This document shows positions 21,908 to 32,469 of a stretch of DNA of 64,000 nucleotides, piece by piece. Origin of the DNA: Magnolia sinica. Lineage: Eukaryota > Streptophyta > Magnoliopsida > Magnoliales > Magnoliaceae. The notes beneath the pieces were generated by a model. The model had not been told where the DNA came from and made no database searches. It saw nothing but the letters and a program-made list of their open reading frames with translations. Each line of letters begins with the position of its first letter. The stretch's first letter is position 1. Location: NCBI RefSeq assembly GCF_029962835.1, contig NC_080586.1, positions 70,929,001 to 70,993,000 on the forward strand, given 5' to 3'. The position numbers were made by a program, and so were the translations under genes.

Positions 21908-22627
21908 GCATGAGGCATACTCACTCCCGCCGGTTGTAGATAATCTCGTAAAGTACGAGGCGGGGGTGCCTGTTGCACCTCATTCTCATCTTGGGTATCC
22001 TTGAAACACTTGCAGCCCTCAATCAAATTCGAACAAAAAGAAAATCTAGAAAGAAAGAGAGAGTTGGAAAGAAATTACCAACTTGAAGTCCCTAAGTTAA
22101 AGACCTGCAAAAGAAAACAAACAAGTCAGTTTCTAAAAGAAGAAAAGTCTAAACTAGAAAGTAAATTACTAAAAGAGATATGAAAAATAGAAAGAGAGAG
22201 AGAAAGAACTTACCGAATTAGAGAGTTTCTAAAAATGAAGGAAAGATGAGTTAGTTTCTAAAATTAGAAAGAATCTCTAAAGAGGGAAATAACTAACCTA
22301 GTTTCTAGAAACAAAAGAGGAAAGTTTCTAAAAATAAACTAGTTCCTAAAAATAGAAAAATACTAGAAAATAGAAAATTTCTAAAATTAAAAGAAAGCTT
22401 AGAATAAGAAAATTTCTAAAACTCAAACAATAATTCTAAAAATAGAAAAAGTAGAGGAATTAGAAAGGGATTACCAATTTAGAAGTTATTTCAGGATCCT
22501 ACAAAACAGGAAAACAGGTTAGTTTCTAAAAATAAAATAAAATAAAAACATTTAACCTAAAGTTAGTAAAATCCTAATCTTAACCTAATTCTAAAACTAA
22601 TTAATTTCAGAAAAACATAGCCGTCAA
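21908..22627 (-). other. Athila-type 5' leader
   Basis: Between the primer site and gag lies A/G-rich DNA with repeated TTTCTAAAA-type words (TAGAAA on the plus strand). No open frame of interest was seen. Such leaders carry packaging signals in retroelements; none can be named here. Confidence 0.6.
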
Positions 22628-22645
22628 TCCCCGGCAACGGCGCCA
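22628..22645 (-). promoter_or_regulatory. Primer-binding site for tRNA-Asp
   Basis: On the minus strand TGGCGCCGTTGCCGGGGA lies directly after the 5' LTR. It is the exact complement of the 3' end of plant tRNA-Asp including CCA. The 18-base match supports the 5' LTR boundary and the Athila assignment. Confidence 0.9.
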
Positions 22646-24620
22646 AAAACTTGTTCACTCCCCAAGTATAGGGTTGTGATGTAGTAATAAACTCGGTGAG
22701 ACCGAGGTCGAATCCCAAGGGACTGATACCTGTACGTTATCTGAAACTAAGTAGAAGGAGAACCAGATTAAGATGAAATCTAAATCGAATGATTTTTGAG
22801 GAATAATAGTGAAATACTAAGCTAAAACTTAATGAATTTAGAGGAAGGAAACTAGGGATTCGGATGATCCACTTGTAGAGATCGGGAGATCTTATGCCTA
22901 CATCAGAAACTCAAATTTAACTGAACTTACTTGATCCGGTTTTCAAGAGATGAAAGGTATATGAATTATAATGGATTCCATCACCAAACTATGCCCTGGA
23001 GACAATGGCTAACAACAGAATTAAACTAATCACCAACCAATCAACATGCTATGAAGGTTAGGAAGGGTACCATCATCCTATCATGCCTCGGAGACGATGG
23101 TGAACAATAGGGCTTCCCGACGTCATAACATCATAAGGGAAAATGAAATATTCAAAGCCATTGCAGAACCATTGTAATTTCACCACAACAGACCATTAAA
23201 GACTAGAAAAACATTCCTTTCATAATCAACTAAAAAAACAAATTCTTCATGAATTTATATTAAAAGCATAAAATAGAGTCTCCCATCTCGCTACAGCTTT
23301 CACCTCTTAGCCCTAGCCTTAGGAGTCATCAGGAAAAAAAGAAAAACAAAACAACAGCAAAGAAAAATAAGGAAAAGAAAATAAGGAACAGAAAAGAATT
23401 CCCTTTTCTCTCCCTGTCTTCACGTTCCAGCCGACCCCCAAGCTCTCCCGATCCCCCTCTGTTCTCTCTCTCTTCCTTCTTATAAGCCAAGTACCCCTGG
23501 AGAAAGAGTTCTGCACTCCTCTTTACGCCGGAACAGACGTCAGTTTCATGCATAAAAATCGCACAAAGCAGCTGCGTATGGCCCGAGTTTGGGGAAAATA
23601 TCCGCCCGCTTCATTCATTCTGACTCCATAGGAAGGGTTGTGGTCCCCTTCTCCAACGTCTGGACGGTTTGGATCAAAGATCAGATCACGTTCTGGGCCA
23701 CGCAATTCCACGGAAAATCTGAAATTTCCGGACACGCGTAAAGCATACGCGGACTTGCTGACGTGCTCGGTGGGCCCCGTAGTGATATTTTTAATGAAAT
23801 CTATCCCGTCCAGATTCCTCTCGATTTTTCGGTCGGAATGGACTAGTTTTTGTCGAGTTTTGGTGTGGTCCATATGATTTTCCATATTGCCGTTCATCCT
23901 GCGTTTGAACGGTATTCTCCTGTGTATGCGAGCATAGATCAGGACAAACCTCATGTGTACGGTCGGTTTGACCTTCTGAAACAAATGGACGGTCCAGATC
24001 ATCCTGTTGGTGGCCCACACTGAGATGACAGACGGACAGTTCGTCCGTCCGTTGTAAACAAAGGCGGACTCTGTTGCGTTGCGGGCGAAACTTGTGGTCA
24101 AACGCAAGTTTGACTTTTTCCCTTGCTTGGTGCACTGCGAGTGCACATCCCATGTACACTCCCACGTACGCACGGTGGGTCCCAGCTTGATGTATATGTG
24201 AAATCCGATCCGTCCATCTGTTGTCCCATCTCATTTAAACCGTCAAGACTAACTTTGAAGCATATCCCGATAACAGGTGGGTCCCATTTCACTGTTTTGG
24301 TGGCTGATCTGTTAGTTGGGAGACTTTCACAGTGATCCAGGAGTTGAAATTTGATGTGTACGGTTCATTTATGGTCCTTAGGGTACGTATGGAGTTTCAA
24401 GCTGATCTAATGGTGGGAACCCTGTGATCTTGCATTCTAGACATCTTCTAGGCCTGTTTAAGATGAGTGGCTAGAATTTCTCTGATTTCTAGCTTGTAAA
24501 TTCTTCAAGCTTGGTCCTCTGGAGTCCGTCCTTTGCCTTCAGTGTCATCAGAGCGTTAAATCCATGCTTTAAGCTCCCTTTTCAGTCCATGCTCCTAAAG
24601 TCACCTTGCAACACAAAAAC
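22646..24620 (-). repeat. Athila-type 5' LTR
   Basis: This is the partner of 13281-15312. It is slightly shorter. The two copies differ by many substitutions, for example around 22740-22930 against 13375-13560. The outer edge adjoins the right 61-bp repeat. Confidence 0.9.
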
Positions 24621-24681
24621 GCATCAGAAGAAGTCCTACACTACCGTTTTTCTTTCCCATAGCTTTCCCCTGAAGGGATGA
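24621..24681 (-). repeat. 61-bp direct repeat, right copy
   Basis: This is identical to 13220-13280. It codes for part of Copia-1 gag (KAMGKKNGSVGLLLM). Removing one copy together with the Athila element restores a continuous Copia-1 gag region, which shows that this was the insertion site. Confidence 0.95.
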
Positions 24682-25240
24682 GATAACAGTGTCCACACTC
24701 AGGGATGATTTACAGGTGCACAATGAGTCCTTGAATGGCTTATACGAAGCCGGAAGAGAATTCAACAAAATACATATCTGATCTTTATCTTTAACCACTT
24801 CCTTCATATCCAGTAACTTGCAAATCAACTTATTAAAACTACTGATGTGGGCCTCCACATCTCCACCTTCTACCATCTTAAAGTTGAACAACTACAACTT
24901 TAAGTGTAGGCGATCTTAAGGGACTTTTTAGCATAAAAGTCTTCTAACTTCACACACAAACTTGCTATGGTTTTCTCCCTCAAAACATTGTAGAAAACCT
25001 CATCTATGAGACACAATCGGATACAGGATAAGGCATTCTTATCAAATGTATTCCAATCATCATCACTCATAGATAGTCGACGTTCCTCAAGAGCCCCATT
25101 TTCGCCTTGCTTAGTTAATAGGCTAATCATCTTAACATTCCATAACTCAAAATTATTTTTTCTTGAGTACCTCTTAACATCATACTTAGTGTTTCCCATT
25201 GATACTAATTTTTCAGATTCAAGCCTACGCCCCAACGTTA

Positions 25241-25252
25241 GCTCTGATACCA
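25241..25252 (-). promoter_or_regulatory. Copia-1 primer-binding site (tRNA-iMet type)
   Basis: TGGTATCAGAGC on the minus strand is the standard Copia primer site. It lies two bases inside the LTR end at 25255. Confidence 0.9.
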
Positions 25253-25254
25253 CT

Positions 25255-25527
25255 TGTTGGCAGACTACGGAAGCACATAGAGGCGGATCTATGATGGCAA
25301 CCTAACGGGACCAAGCGAAAAGGAGAAGCATACAAATATTTTAACATGGAAAAACCCTTGAGGGAAAAAACCACAGCATAAAGCGACAGATGAACACTAT
25401 GAAAGCAAAATTACAAAGATAAAGAGCTTACCCGATTCAAACAACCTCGAATCTCACCCTTTGAGCCCCTTGGATGAATTCGAAAACCTCTAGGAATATA
25501 TTATAATCCTGTTTACACACACACACA
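25255..25527 (-). repeat. Copia-1 5' LTR
   Basis: About 273 bp, minus strand, beginning TGTGTGTG at 25527 and ending CCAACA at 25255. It is matched in reverse orientation by 25579-25856. Confidence 0.8.
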
Positions 25528-25578
25528 CAGAGCCTTGGGAAGAATCCCAAACGGAAAAGGAAACTAGGAATAATCGCA

Positions 25579-25856
25579 TGTGTAAATAGGATTAGAAAAA
25601 AATTCTTAGGGGTTTTCGAATTCATCTAAGGGGCTCAAAGGGTGTAGCAAGGGTGAGATTCAAGGTTGTTCGAATCGGGTAAGCTCTTTCTCTTTGTAAT
25701 TTTTCTTTCATAGTGTTCATCTGTCGCTTTGTGCCATGGTTTTTTTCCTGCAAGGGTTTTTCTACGTTAAAATCTTTGTATACTTCTCCATTTTGTTTGG
25801 TCTCATTGTGTTGCCATCCTAAATCAGCCTCTATATGCTTTCGCGACCCCCCAACA
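25579..25856 (+). repeat. Second Copia-1-type LTR in inverted orientation
   Basis: About 278 bp from TGTGTAAATAGG to CCCCAACA, the reverse complement of 25255-25527 with scattered differences. For instance GATGAATTCGAAAACC in one arm faces GGTTTTCGAATTCATC in the other. The two LTRs stand head to head with about 51 bases between. No primer site or coding region follows this LTR on the plus strand, so it is a solo or rearranged LTR. Confidence 0.8.
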
Positions 25857-26012
25857 AAAGGAAAATACAACCTAAATCAAAATGCGAACTTAATTAAAAA
25901 GCCCTAAATCATTGCAATTGTAACCATTCAATCATCCCCTTTGTTCGATCGAAATTACCAAAAACATGAAAAAACTATGTAACTAAGGTAAGAGTGAGAG
26001 GAAGACAAAAAG

Positions 26013-26013
<1 letters not shown>

Positions 26014-26056
<43 letters not shown>
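26014..26056 (+). repeat. (GA)n microsatellite
   Basis: An uninterrupted run of about 20 GA units. No gene is near it. Confidence 0.95.
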
Positions 26057-26060
<4 letters not shown>

Positions 26061-26169
26061 TGAAATTTTTAGTTTAAAAAATAAATAAAACATTTAAAAA
26101 TTTCATTTTCCCTCCAAAATGGTTTTGAAATTTTCAAAAGAAAATTGTGTTTTCTTTATAGGAAAGGGT

Positions 26170-27470
26170 TATGCTGGTAATAGGATGAATCTAATAAGTT
26201 GATCTTGTCTAATAATAGGAAATTTGTGGAAAAAGGTTATGCTTGTAATGGAATAATAAAGTTTTCACTGAATGAAAAGAATTCTTGTGTTTATATGGTT
26301 GAGTTTGTAACCTTATGACATGGTAGATTAGTACATATTGGTTATAATAACATAATGCTCATGGCTAAGAATTTCTTAATCTTATACAATGATAGTGAGA
26401 ATGATAAATGTAAAGTATGCATACAATTTAAAATAAGAAATCATTCTCTAGTATTGAGAGATCGTCTTAGATATTAGACCTGGTGTATACTGATATATGT
26501 GAGTTAAATGACATTCTTACTTGAGAAGGTAATATATACTTTATAACGTTCATAGATGATTGATATAGATATGTGTATGTGTACCTGCTAAAATATAAAG
26601 ATGATGCATTTAATGCATTCAAGGTCTATAAATTCGAAATAGAAAATCATTACTTAAAATTATTAAAATTCTCTGTAGTAACAGATGAGGAAAATATTTT
26701 TCTAATGAATTTTCTAGCTATTGTAAAGAACACAGCATAATATACTAATACACTATAACAAAATGGTGTGACCGAGAGAAAATATAGGACTTTAGTTAAA
26801 ATGGTCAACTCAATGCTAATGCAAGCAAAGTTGCCATTAAGCCTATGGTAAGAAGCACTATTAGCTGTGCGCCGCGTTCTGAATGGAATCTCATCTAAGA
26901 AAACCAATTCCTCTTCATATGAAATATGAAAAGGAAAAAAACCTAACATAGTATATCTTAAACTATGTGGGTGTCTCATGTATTATAGAACTCCTGAATC
27001 TAAAAGAACCAAGTTGGGACCTAAAGCTATCAAGTGCATTTTTGTAGAATATACACAAAATAGTAAGGCCTATAGAATTTTGGACTTAGAGTCTAATGTG
27101 ATCATAAAATCTAGATATGTAGAGTTCTTTGAGGACTCTTTATCCATGGAAAAAAAGGATACCGAGATTTAATCTCATAATAAAACTATAGAGAGAACTC
27201 AACAAGAAGTTGAAACTCCCAGCGAACCTCGTAGGAGTCAAAGAACAATATTAGAAAAGAATATTGATTCTGAATAAATACACTCTCAACGTTTCTCTTT
27301 TCATTTAGTAGAGGGTTATAGAGAGAAGGTCATATGAAAATACTAATGGTTTTGATTGTAGAAGATGAATTTAAAACCTTTAGTGAAGTTATGTCGTCAA
27401 AATACTCATATTTTTGGAAAGAAGCCATTTTGACTTAGATGAACTTTTATTGTTGTTGGAAAAAAATACT
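26170..27470 (+). pseudogene. Copia integrase to RT-linker, heavily decayed (Copia-3)
   Basis: Plus-strand translation across stops gives RLVHIGYNNIMLMAKN and a CKVCIQFKIRNH finger. Next are ITFIDD with YVYVYLLKYKDDAFNAF, then QNGVTERKYRTLVKMVNSML with the catalytic Glu region. An open piece follows (26978-27172) with RTKLGPKAIKCIFVEY and VIIKSRYVEFFEDS. The order matches Copia integrase and the region after it. It has many stops and no LTR was found. Just downstream an RT start is suggested by YFWKEAI, then the strand of the next fragment flips. Confidence 0.75.
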
Positions 27471-27559
27471 GCTGTAGTGTTATTACAATAAATTCTCAAA
27501 GGCTTCGGAACTGAATCCATAACCTGAAGCCCTAAGATAAAGTTATATAACCAGATCAT

Positions 27560-27960
27560 TTGACACGTAGTTTCGTAACAGATAATAAATTATGCTTTCA
27601 TGGTGGATAAAGCCGTAAGTGTCTATTTTGCACTCTTCCACGAAACAACTTTATGGGCCATCATGAAAACATATCCTACTCCCAACAAAGTTTGAGTTTG
27701 TATACCCAATCAGCTCCAATCGATCAGTCCTTCTGTATGCGAGCATGAAATCCTCTATCCTTTGTAAGTACAACATCACTTTATTCATGACACTTCAATG
27801 ATCCATTTGTGTATCTGACACATATCTGTAAGCATCTCAAATGCAAAAGCTATGTCAAGTCGGGTACAGACCCGCGCATATATAATGCTTCCCCCTATAA
27901 ATGCATATGGGATATCCTTCAGTCCTTTGTTAGTACACTTATATATACATCTATTTTATC
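27560..27960 (-). pseudogene. Copia RT/RNase H fragment on the opposite strand
   Basis: The minus strand across frames reads GSIIYARVCTRLDIAFAFEML, then a run like LIDWS and GYTNSNF, then VSWKSAK and LTALSTMKA. These are the Copia RT/RNase H junction landmarks. It is opposite in strand to the Copia fragment at 26170-27470, so either two elements or an inversion are involved. Confidence 0.65.
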
Positions 27961-28960
27961 AATCACATGAGTTCGTGAGTCATGTAGTTGGTTGAGCCCT
28001 GGAAAGCTGAAGACCGAAGACACAAGAGGATATGGAACATCAAGTAGTGAAGAGTAGGTAAATGAGGTCCCTTGGTGACCTTAACATTAACCTCTAAATG
28101 ATCTCATAATTTATAGGTAAACCCTAATTGATCATCAAATAGCCTCATGAGCCTTAATAGAACATAATAAGTAAGGCTAAAAGAGGTGTTAAGCTGAGTA
28201 AAATACATATCCCAAAACAACAACTTTCGGTCATCGATCCCATCGACAGTCTATCGATGGGTCTCAATGAGATCAAAGAAACAGTCCAACAATCATATGA
28301 AAAAATCTTGAATCTTTTCGATGGGATCAACGGACAGTTCAATCCCATTGAAGGACCTTCGATCCCATTGAAGGGCTTTTCAAACCTATTGACAAAGTCG
28401 TTAACTAGTCATTTTATATCCCTTGCAACACAAACTTTTTAAAATGGGCATTCCATTCTTGGACATTTATATGAGTTTTTGGTGCAATTAGACGCTAGTT
28501 GTTTTTCTATTCATACCAAATATCCTAGACTTCATTCCAAAGAGTTTCATGTCAATCTTCTTGTGATTATTCACTCTAATGAGCATTTCATGCTCCTATT
28601 CAAAGTATTGAAGGAACTTTAAAATTTCTAGAGATTAGACACTATGTGTATAGTTAAATCATTGTCTAAAGTCTCTATATTACTCAGTTAGGTGAATCCG
28701 CTAGGATTACAATATTCATATAAGTTGTAAGGGATTCAACCAACCTCCTATCACCTGGGTCACATGTTGGAGTATCGTATACAAGGCAATTGATCGTAGG
28801 AGCTGAAGCATCGGTGTCAACGATCAGGGGAGCAATTGATATACTAAATATATTTTACACGTCATGGTGCTGCCTACCTTTTCCACTAATTGAATATACT
28901 ACATATTTTACACGTCAACAGGAAACAAATGGTTGTAGATGGAATTCATAACATCTGTTG
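27961..28960. other. No gene recognised; GATCCCATCGA-rich stretch
   Basis: Between 28220 and 28400 words such as TCGATCCCATCGA and GATCCCATTGAAGG recur, as in some LTR ends, but no partner LTR was found. The rest has no recognisable feature. Confidence 0.35.
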
Positions 28961-28964
28961 TGTG

Positions 28965-29383
28965 AGATATACTGCATCCCAGAACCATCCATGTATCCAG
29001 GCCTTTTTCCATCTTATTTTAAGGGATGGTCTAACAAATGAAGTGTCTACAAATTTTAAGTGGATCACACAATAGTAATGATGGTCATTGAATGTCTACC
29101 ATTAAAAGCTACATAGGGCCCACTGTAATGTTTATTGACCATCCAACCTGTTGATAAGACAAACAGACTTGTATTAAAGGGAAAAAAAATAAATATTAGT
29201 GATACATAACTTTTGTGACCCACAAAAGGTTTTTCAAGGTTAATAATCATTGTTTCCAGTGGTGTGGTCCACCTAAAATTTGTATTTACTTCTTTTTTAG
29301 GATTATGCCCTAAAATAAGCTGAAAATAGATGAACCGCATGGATATACAATTCATACATCGAGGTGGGCCCTACGGTAAGGGT
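28965..29383. mobile_element. Mutator-type MITE, GTGGG family, copy D
   Basis: Family landmarks appear in order: AACCATCCATGTATCC, TTTTAAGTGGATCACACA, CCCACTGTAATGTTTATTG, GGTGTGGTCCACC and ATACATCGAGGTGGGCCC. The left end is worn. It has no coding capacity, and no clear target duplication was found. Confidence 0.65.
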
Positions 29384-30480
29384 ACCACCCATATAGCTGG
29401 TTCCGGGTAGTAGCTAAGTTGCGCTCCTAAATGTCGAGGAGAGACTTTCTAATTGCACTCACTCAAGTGTACTTCGAAAGTGCACTCGCCTCACACGTGG
29501 GAACTAGAAACACATGTGTGAGATCAAAGCTTCTTATTAGGGAATCCACACCAGAAATGTGATATCTGAAAGATTATGATAATACCGATGTGTTCATCTT
29601 TATTGTCGCCATTTCTCATGGGGACCAATCAGAGCAAGTTACGTGTGATTTGGATGTTTTTGAATATCAGCAGAGATACACAAAGAGAATTTAATGGTAA
29701 TATAGCTGGAGCGCATTAAACAATGTCACATCATTGCTTAAGCAGTCCATGAAAGAACAATCGTGAAGAACTAGTTATAAGACAAATGGCGAAAGAAAAA
29801 ACAGAGTAGGCCATGGAGTGTCAAACAGTTATAGCAACCGTCAAAATGTAGGAATGATCTAGATAGCCAGGGTAAAGCTATAAATAAAAGAGGAATTCAA
29901 CGAAAGAGGAAGAAGAGGTCTCATACCAACCCAATCAAACCCAAACATAATCTTTTAATTATCCTTTCAATTACCCGTCATTTACATTCCTTAATGTAAT
30001 CACTCTACTTTTCCTACAAGTCAATTACATTCTTAGTGTAATCATTTACTTTTCTGCCTACTGTTTACATTCCGTTGTGTAATCTGTATCGTTAATCAAG
30101 TAGCTGGTGGCTTTAGCTGTAATTTGAATATACGTTCATACGTTGGATTCAGTTCTTCACTTAGAAAGGTATTGCGCTAGCCATTCTCCGCGACCGACTG
30201 TAAGAATCCCTTTCTTATTTACTTTTATTTTTACTAAAAAGTCCTTTCGTACGGAAGTCAAAGGTATAACCCATCATCAGAAGATGAACCCTACCCTATG
30301 AATATTGCCTAACCCTATTTTACACATTGAGCGAGTGGTTGAACAGGCGACCGATCTCGGTTATATACTGCATATTTTCTTATCTCGGCGCTTAGGGTCA
30401 TAGTTGTTCGATTTGAATTGAGCTACAAATTCAATTATGGCACGTCCGCATTCCAATCATTGAAAACCAGTACCAACAAG
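29384..30480 (+). other. Possible Gypsy LTR or leader
   Basis: The stretch has repeated TTACATTCCTTAATGTAATC-type words at 29975-30080 and ends at GTTTTTTTGGCACGCCTGGTGGGACC (about 30480-30505). That ending is typical of the DNA just inside the 5' LTR of several plant Gypsy elements. No matching second LTR was found in the window. Assignment is by that junction only. Confidence 0.4.
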
Positions 30481-30545
30481 TTTTTTTGGCACGCCTGGTG
30501 GGACCATGTCTCTAATTTACCGGTGTAACTCTACCAATTAGAATT

Positions 30546-30789
30546 ATGAATAGAAGAAGAAATTGAATTGCTAAGGCTGAACCCTCTAACTAGTCACACT
30601 GCCTTTTAATCGAGGATGTGTTGGTTCAAGCGGCCCCTGAAGCGTTGAATTTAAACAATAGCCCGACACTCGGCATCGGAAACCAAAAAGGGACATCAAC
30701 CTCTCAGACCATTTCTCTGGAAGAAATAATGATAATACTCGGAGATGAGCAACTAAGTACTCAACATGTCCAGTTTCTTGCCGATTGAA
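30546..30789 (+). pseudogene. Gypsy gag start, truncated
   Basis: The plus strand after the junction at 30505 reads, from the ATG near 30546, LIEDVLVQAAPEALNLNN and LEEIMIILGDEQLSTQHVQ after two stops. The position just inside a GGCACGCCTGG junction suggests gag. It ends abruptly against minus-strand Copia DNA at about 30790. Confidence 0.35.
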
Positions 30790-31681
30790 AGCTCTTCGTT
30801 ACTCTTGAACAAGCGACAATCATGACACACGTGCGTGCTGGCACCCGTGTCGATCCACCACACTATTCCACATGGACCGTATTAATATTTATAACTACAA
30901 CCATAATTTAAGGTTCTTCAGTTAGGTTTGCTTGAGGCACGGGAGCATTTTTCTTACAATGATGACACTCTCACAAAGTGTTAAGACTTTCCCCAAACAT
31001 AGCAACTTGCTGATTTATCTTAGTTACCGGATTTTATTTTTTATTTTTTTGCTTCTTTTTTAACTAAGGTTTTTGGTTTGAATTTCGATTATTGGGCTTA
31101 TGAAATGCTTGATTTTGATTCTTATGGTTTACCATATACACTTTAGGAGCTTCTTCCTTCTCGTCTTCATTCTTTTCCCACGGTCTAACTTCCTCTTAGA
31201 TCTGCATATGCATAATGAGTTGTTACATTGATAACTCCTTAATTTTATACCTAAGAAAAAGATTTAAATTTTTTTCAAGAATGCTATAATTTTTCAATAA
31301 TTGCTCCCACTTGGAAAAGCTCGCATATCTTGATTCCCTAAAACAAAATTTTATGCGCAACACATTTACATGTTACATGACTGACTTTTCATCTTCCATC
31401 TGGAATTTGAAATATCTGTTGATTGCATACTTTTTTACGCCATCCCTTTGGTTTTGTATTTTTTCTCTAGGACATTTCATATGTCGACGGAAGTGGCAGA
31501 ATCATGGAAAACATTGTATAATTGATTCAACATCACGCTAAGAATGTAGTTTTTGTAGAGGTAGTAATCCTCATCTCACTTTCCGTAGGCAGCTGCCAAT
31601 TCTTGTAGAATTTTAGACTTCAGCTGACTCAAGATATACACCACTCTAAAAGTTGTGAGGTAGAACCGTAGAAGTGCATCT
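30790..31681 (-). pseudogene. Copia gag and protease remnant (host of Copia-2)
   Basis: On the minus strand the capsid part reads QLKSKILQELAAAYGK and NQLYNVFHDSATSVDIWNV-like, then LEKKYKTKGMA, the usual UBN2-type Copia gag. Near 30950 is a CHHCKKNAP knuckle half, and near 30830-30860 the protease site WWIDTGASTHVCHDCRLF. Many stops are present. The start of this gene continues beyond the Copia-2 insertion at 36609. Confidence 0.7.
31677..31681. repeat. Copia-2 target-site duplication, left (CATCT)
   Basis: CATCT here and at 36609-36613 flank the LTRs exactly. Five bases is the normal Copia duplication, which confirms both outer ends. Confidence 0.9.
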
Positions 31682-32469
31682 TGCTGGGGGCTATTGCACA
31701 AAACCTTATGATCTAGCCTCCCAAATAACACCAGAATTATGGGATAATAAATCAATGAAATAAATCAAAGCACAAACCACACGACATAAAAGATTTTTAT
31801 GTGGAAAACCCTCAAAGAGGTAAAAAACCACGGGACCTAGTCCAGAGCAACAATCCACTATGAAGTAGAACGTTACAACCGATCACAAGCACACACAGCT
31901 TGGATCAAACCTTCTTCACTCACACAGGAGTGGATGAAGAATAAGAGAATAATGAAAAATGGAGAGATCACACCGATTACGAGGATGTAGAAGCATTGAG
32001 ACATTGACTGCGAAGTAGATCACCTCTACGAGCAAAACCTCCCTTCCACAAACTTCTTCTTTCTCTTTTTCTCTTTCTCACACCCTTTGATAGCCCTAAA
32101 CCCTTTAGCAAATCTTTGTAAAGCTTTAGGAAACTCTCTTGCATTGCCCTAGAATAGCCCTAGGACCCCTATTTATAGTTTATAAAACTCCCTTCCGCAC
32201 CTCTTGCGAAACCGCCTCAAATTTACGCAGTTCACACCAAATCCAGACTAGAATCTGCATAACCTCGACTAGTTGAGTAGGGTCCTCGACTGGTCGAGCC
32301 GACCCTCGACTGGTCCAACAAACTCCTCGATTGATCGAGCAGTGCAGAAGAATTAACACAATTAGTCGCTTGACTTTGAGTCGAGCCAAGCCTCGACCGG
32401 TCGAGTACCACCCTTGACCGGTCGAGCGAGGCACTCAACTGGTCGAGCCTGAGGAGAAAATTCCCATCA
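31682..32469 (-). repeat. Copia-2 3' LTR
   Basis: It matches 35858-36608 closely but is about 37 bases longer. The upstream third holds a cluster of CTCGACTGGTCGAG-type palindromic words (32260-32450). The other LTR has fewer of them, which explains the length difference. Confidence 0.92.

Larger units (their letters stand above)
13281..24620 (-). mobile_element. Athila-type Ty3/Gypsy retrotransposon, nested in Copia-1
   Basis: The element is 11.3 kb with long LTRs (13281-15312 and 22646-24620). The primer site matches tRNA-Asp. The minus-strand order is gag, protease, RT, RNase H, integrase, and integrase after RT marks Ty3/Gypsy. The tRNA-Asp primer site, about 2-kb LTRs and the gag motif VIQLLPKFHGLESESPYLHL point to the Athila lineage. 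No env-like frame was recognised in the 1.5 kb between integrase and the 3' LTR. The LTRs differ visibly from each other (about one base in ten over the first 290 bases that I aligned by eye), so the insertion looks old. LTR termini lack clear TG/CA ends, and the flanking duplication is 61 bp. Confidence 0.9.
24601..25253 (-). pseudogene. Copia-1 gag N-terminal part
   Basis: The first frame (24900-25253) has KYDVKRYSRKNNFELWNVKM and LCLIDEVFYNVLREKT. The second (to 24601) has FNKLICKLLDMKEVVKDKDQ and ILLNSLPASYKPFKDSL, both typical of Copia gag capsid. Codons follow the tRNA-Met primer site directly. A frameshift near 24895 breaks it, and the Athila insertion then splits it. Confidence 0.8.
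9736..25527 (-). mobile_element. Decayed Ty1/Copia retrotransposon (Copia-1), split by an Athila-type element
   Basis: The element runs on the minus strand in the order gag, protease, integrase, RT, RNase H. Its primer-binding site is at 25241-25252 (TGGTATCAGAGC on the minus strand, complementary to initiator tRNA-Met). The LTR next to it is 25255-25527. The far end at 9736 starts TGTTAGG and shares the AGAAGCACATAGAGGCG block with the LTR, but the 3' LTR is otherwise badly eroded. The gag gene is interrupted at 13281-24620 by the Gypsy element. Coding parts have many stops and frameshifts, so it is dead. Confidence 0.8.
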
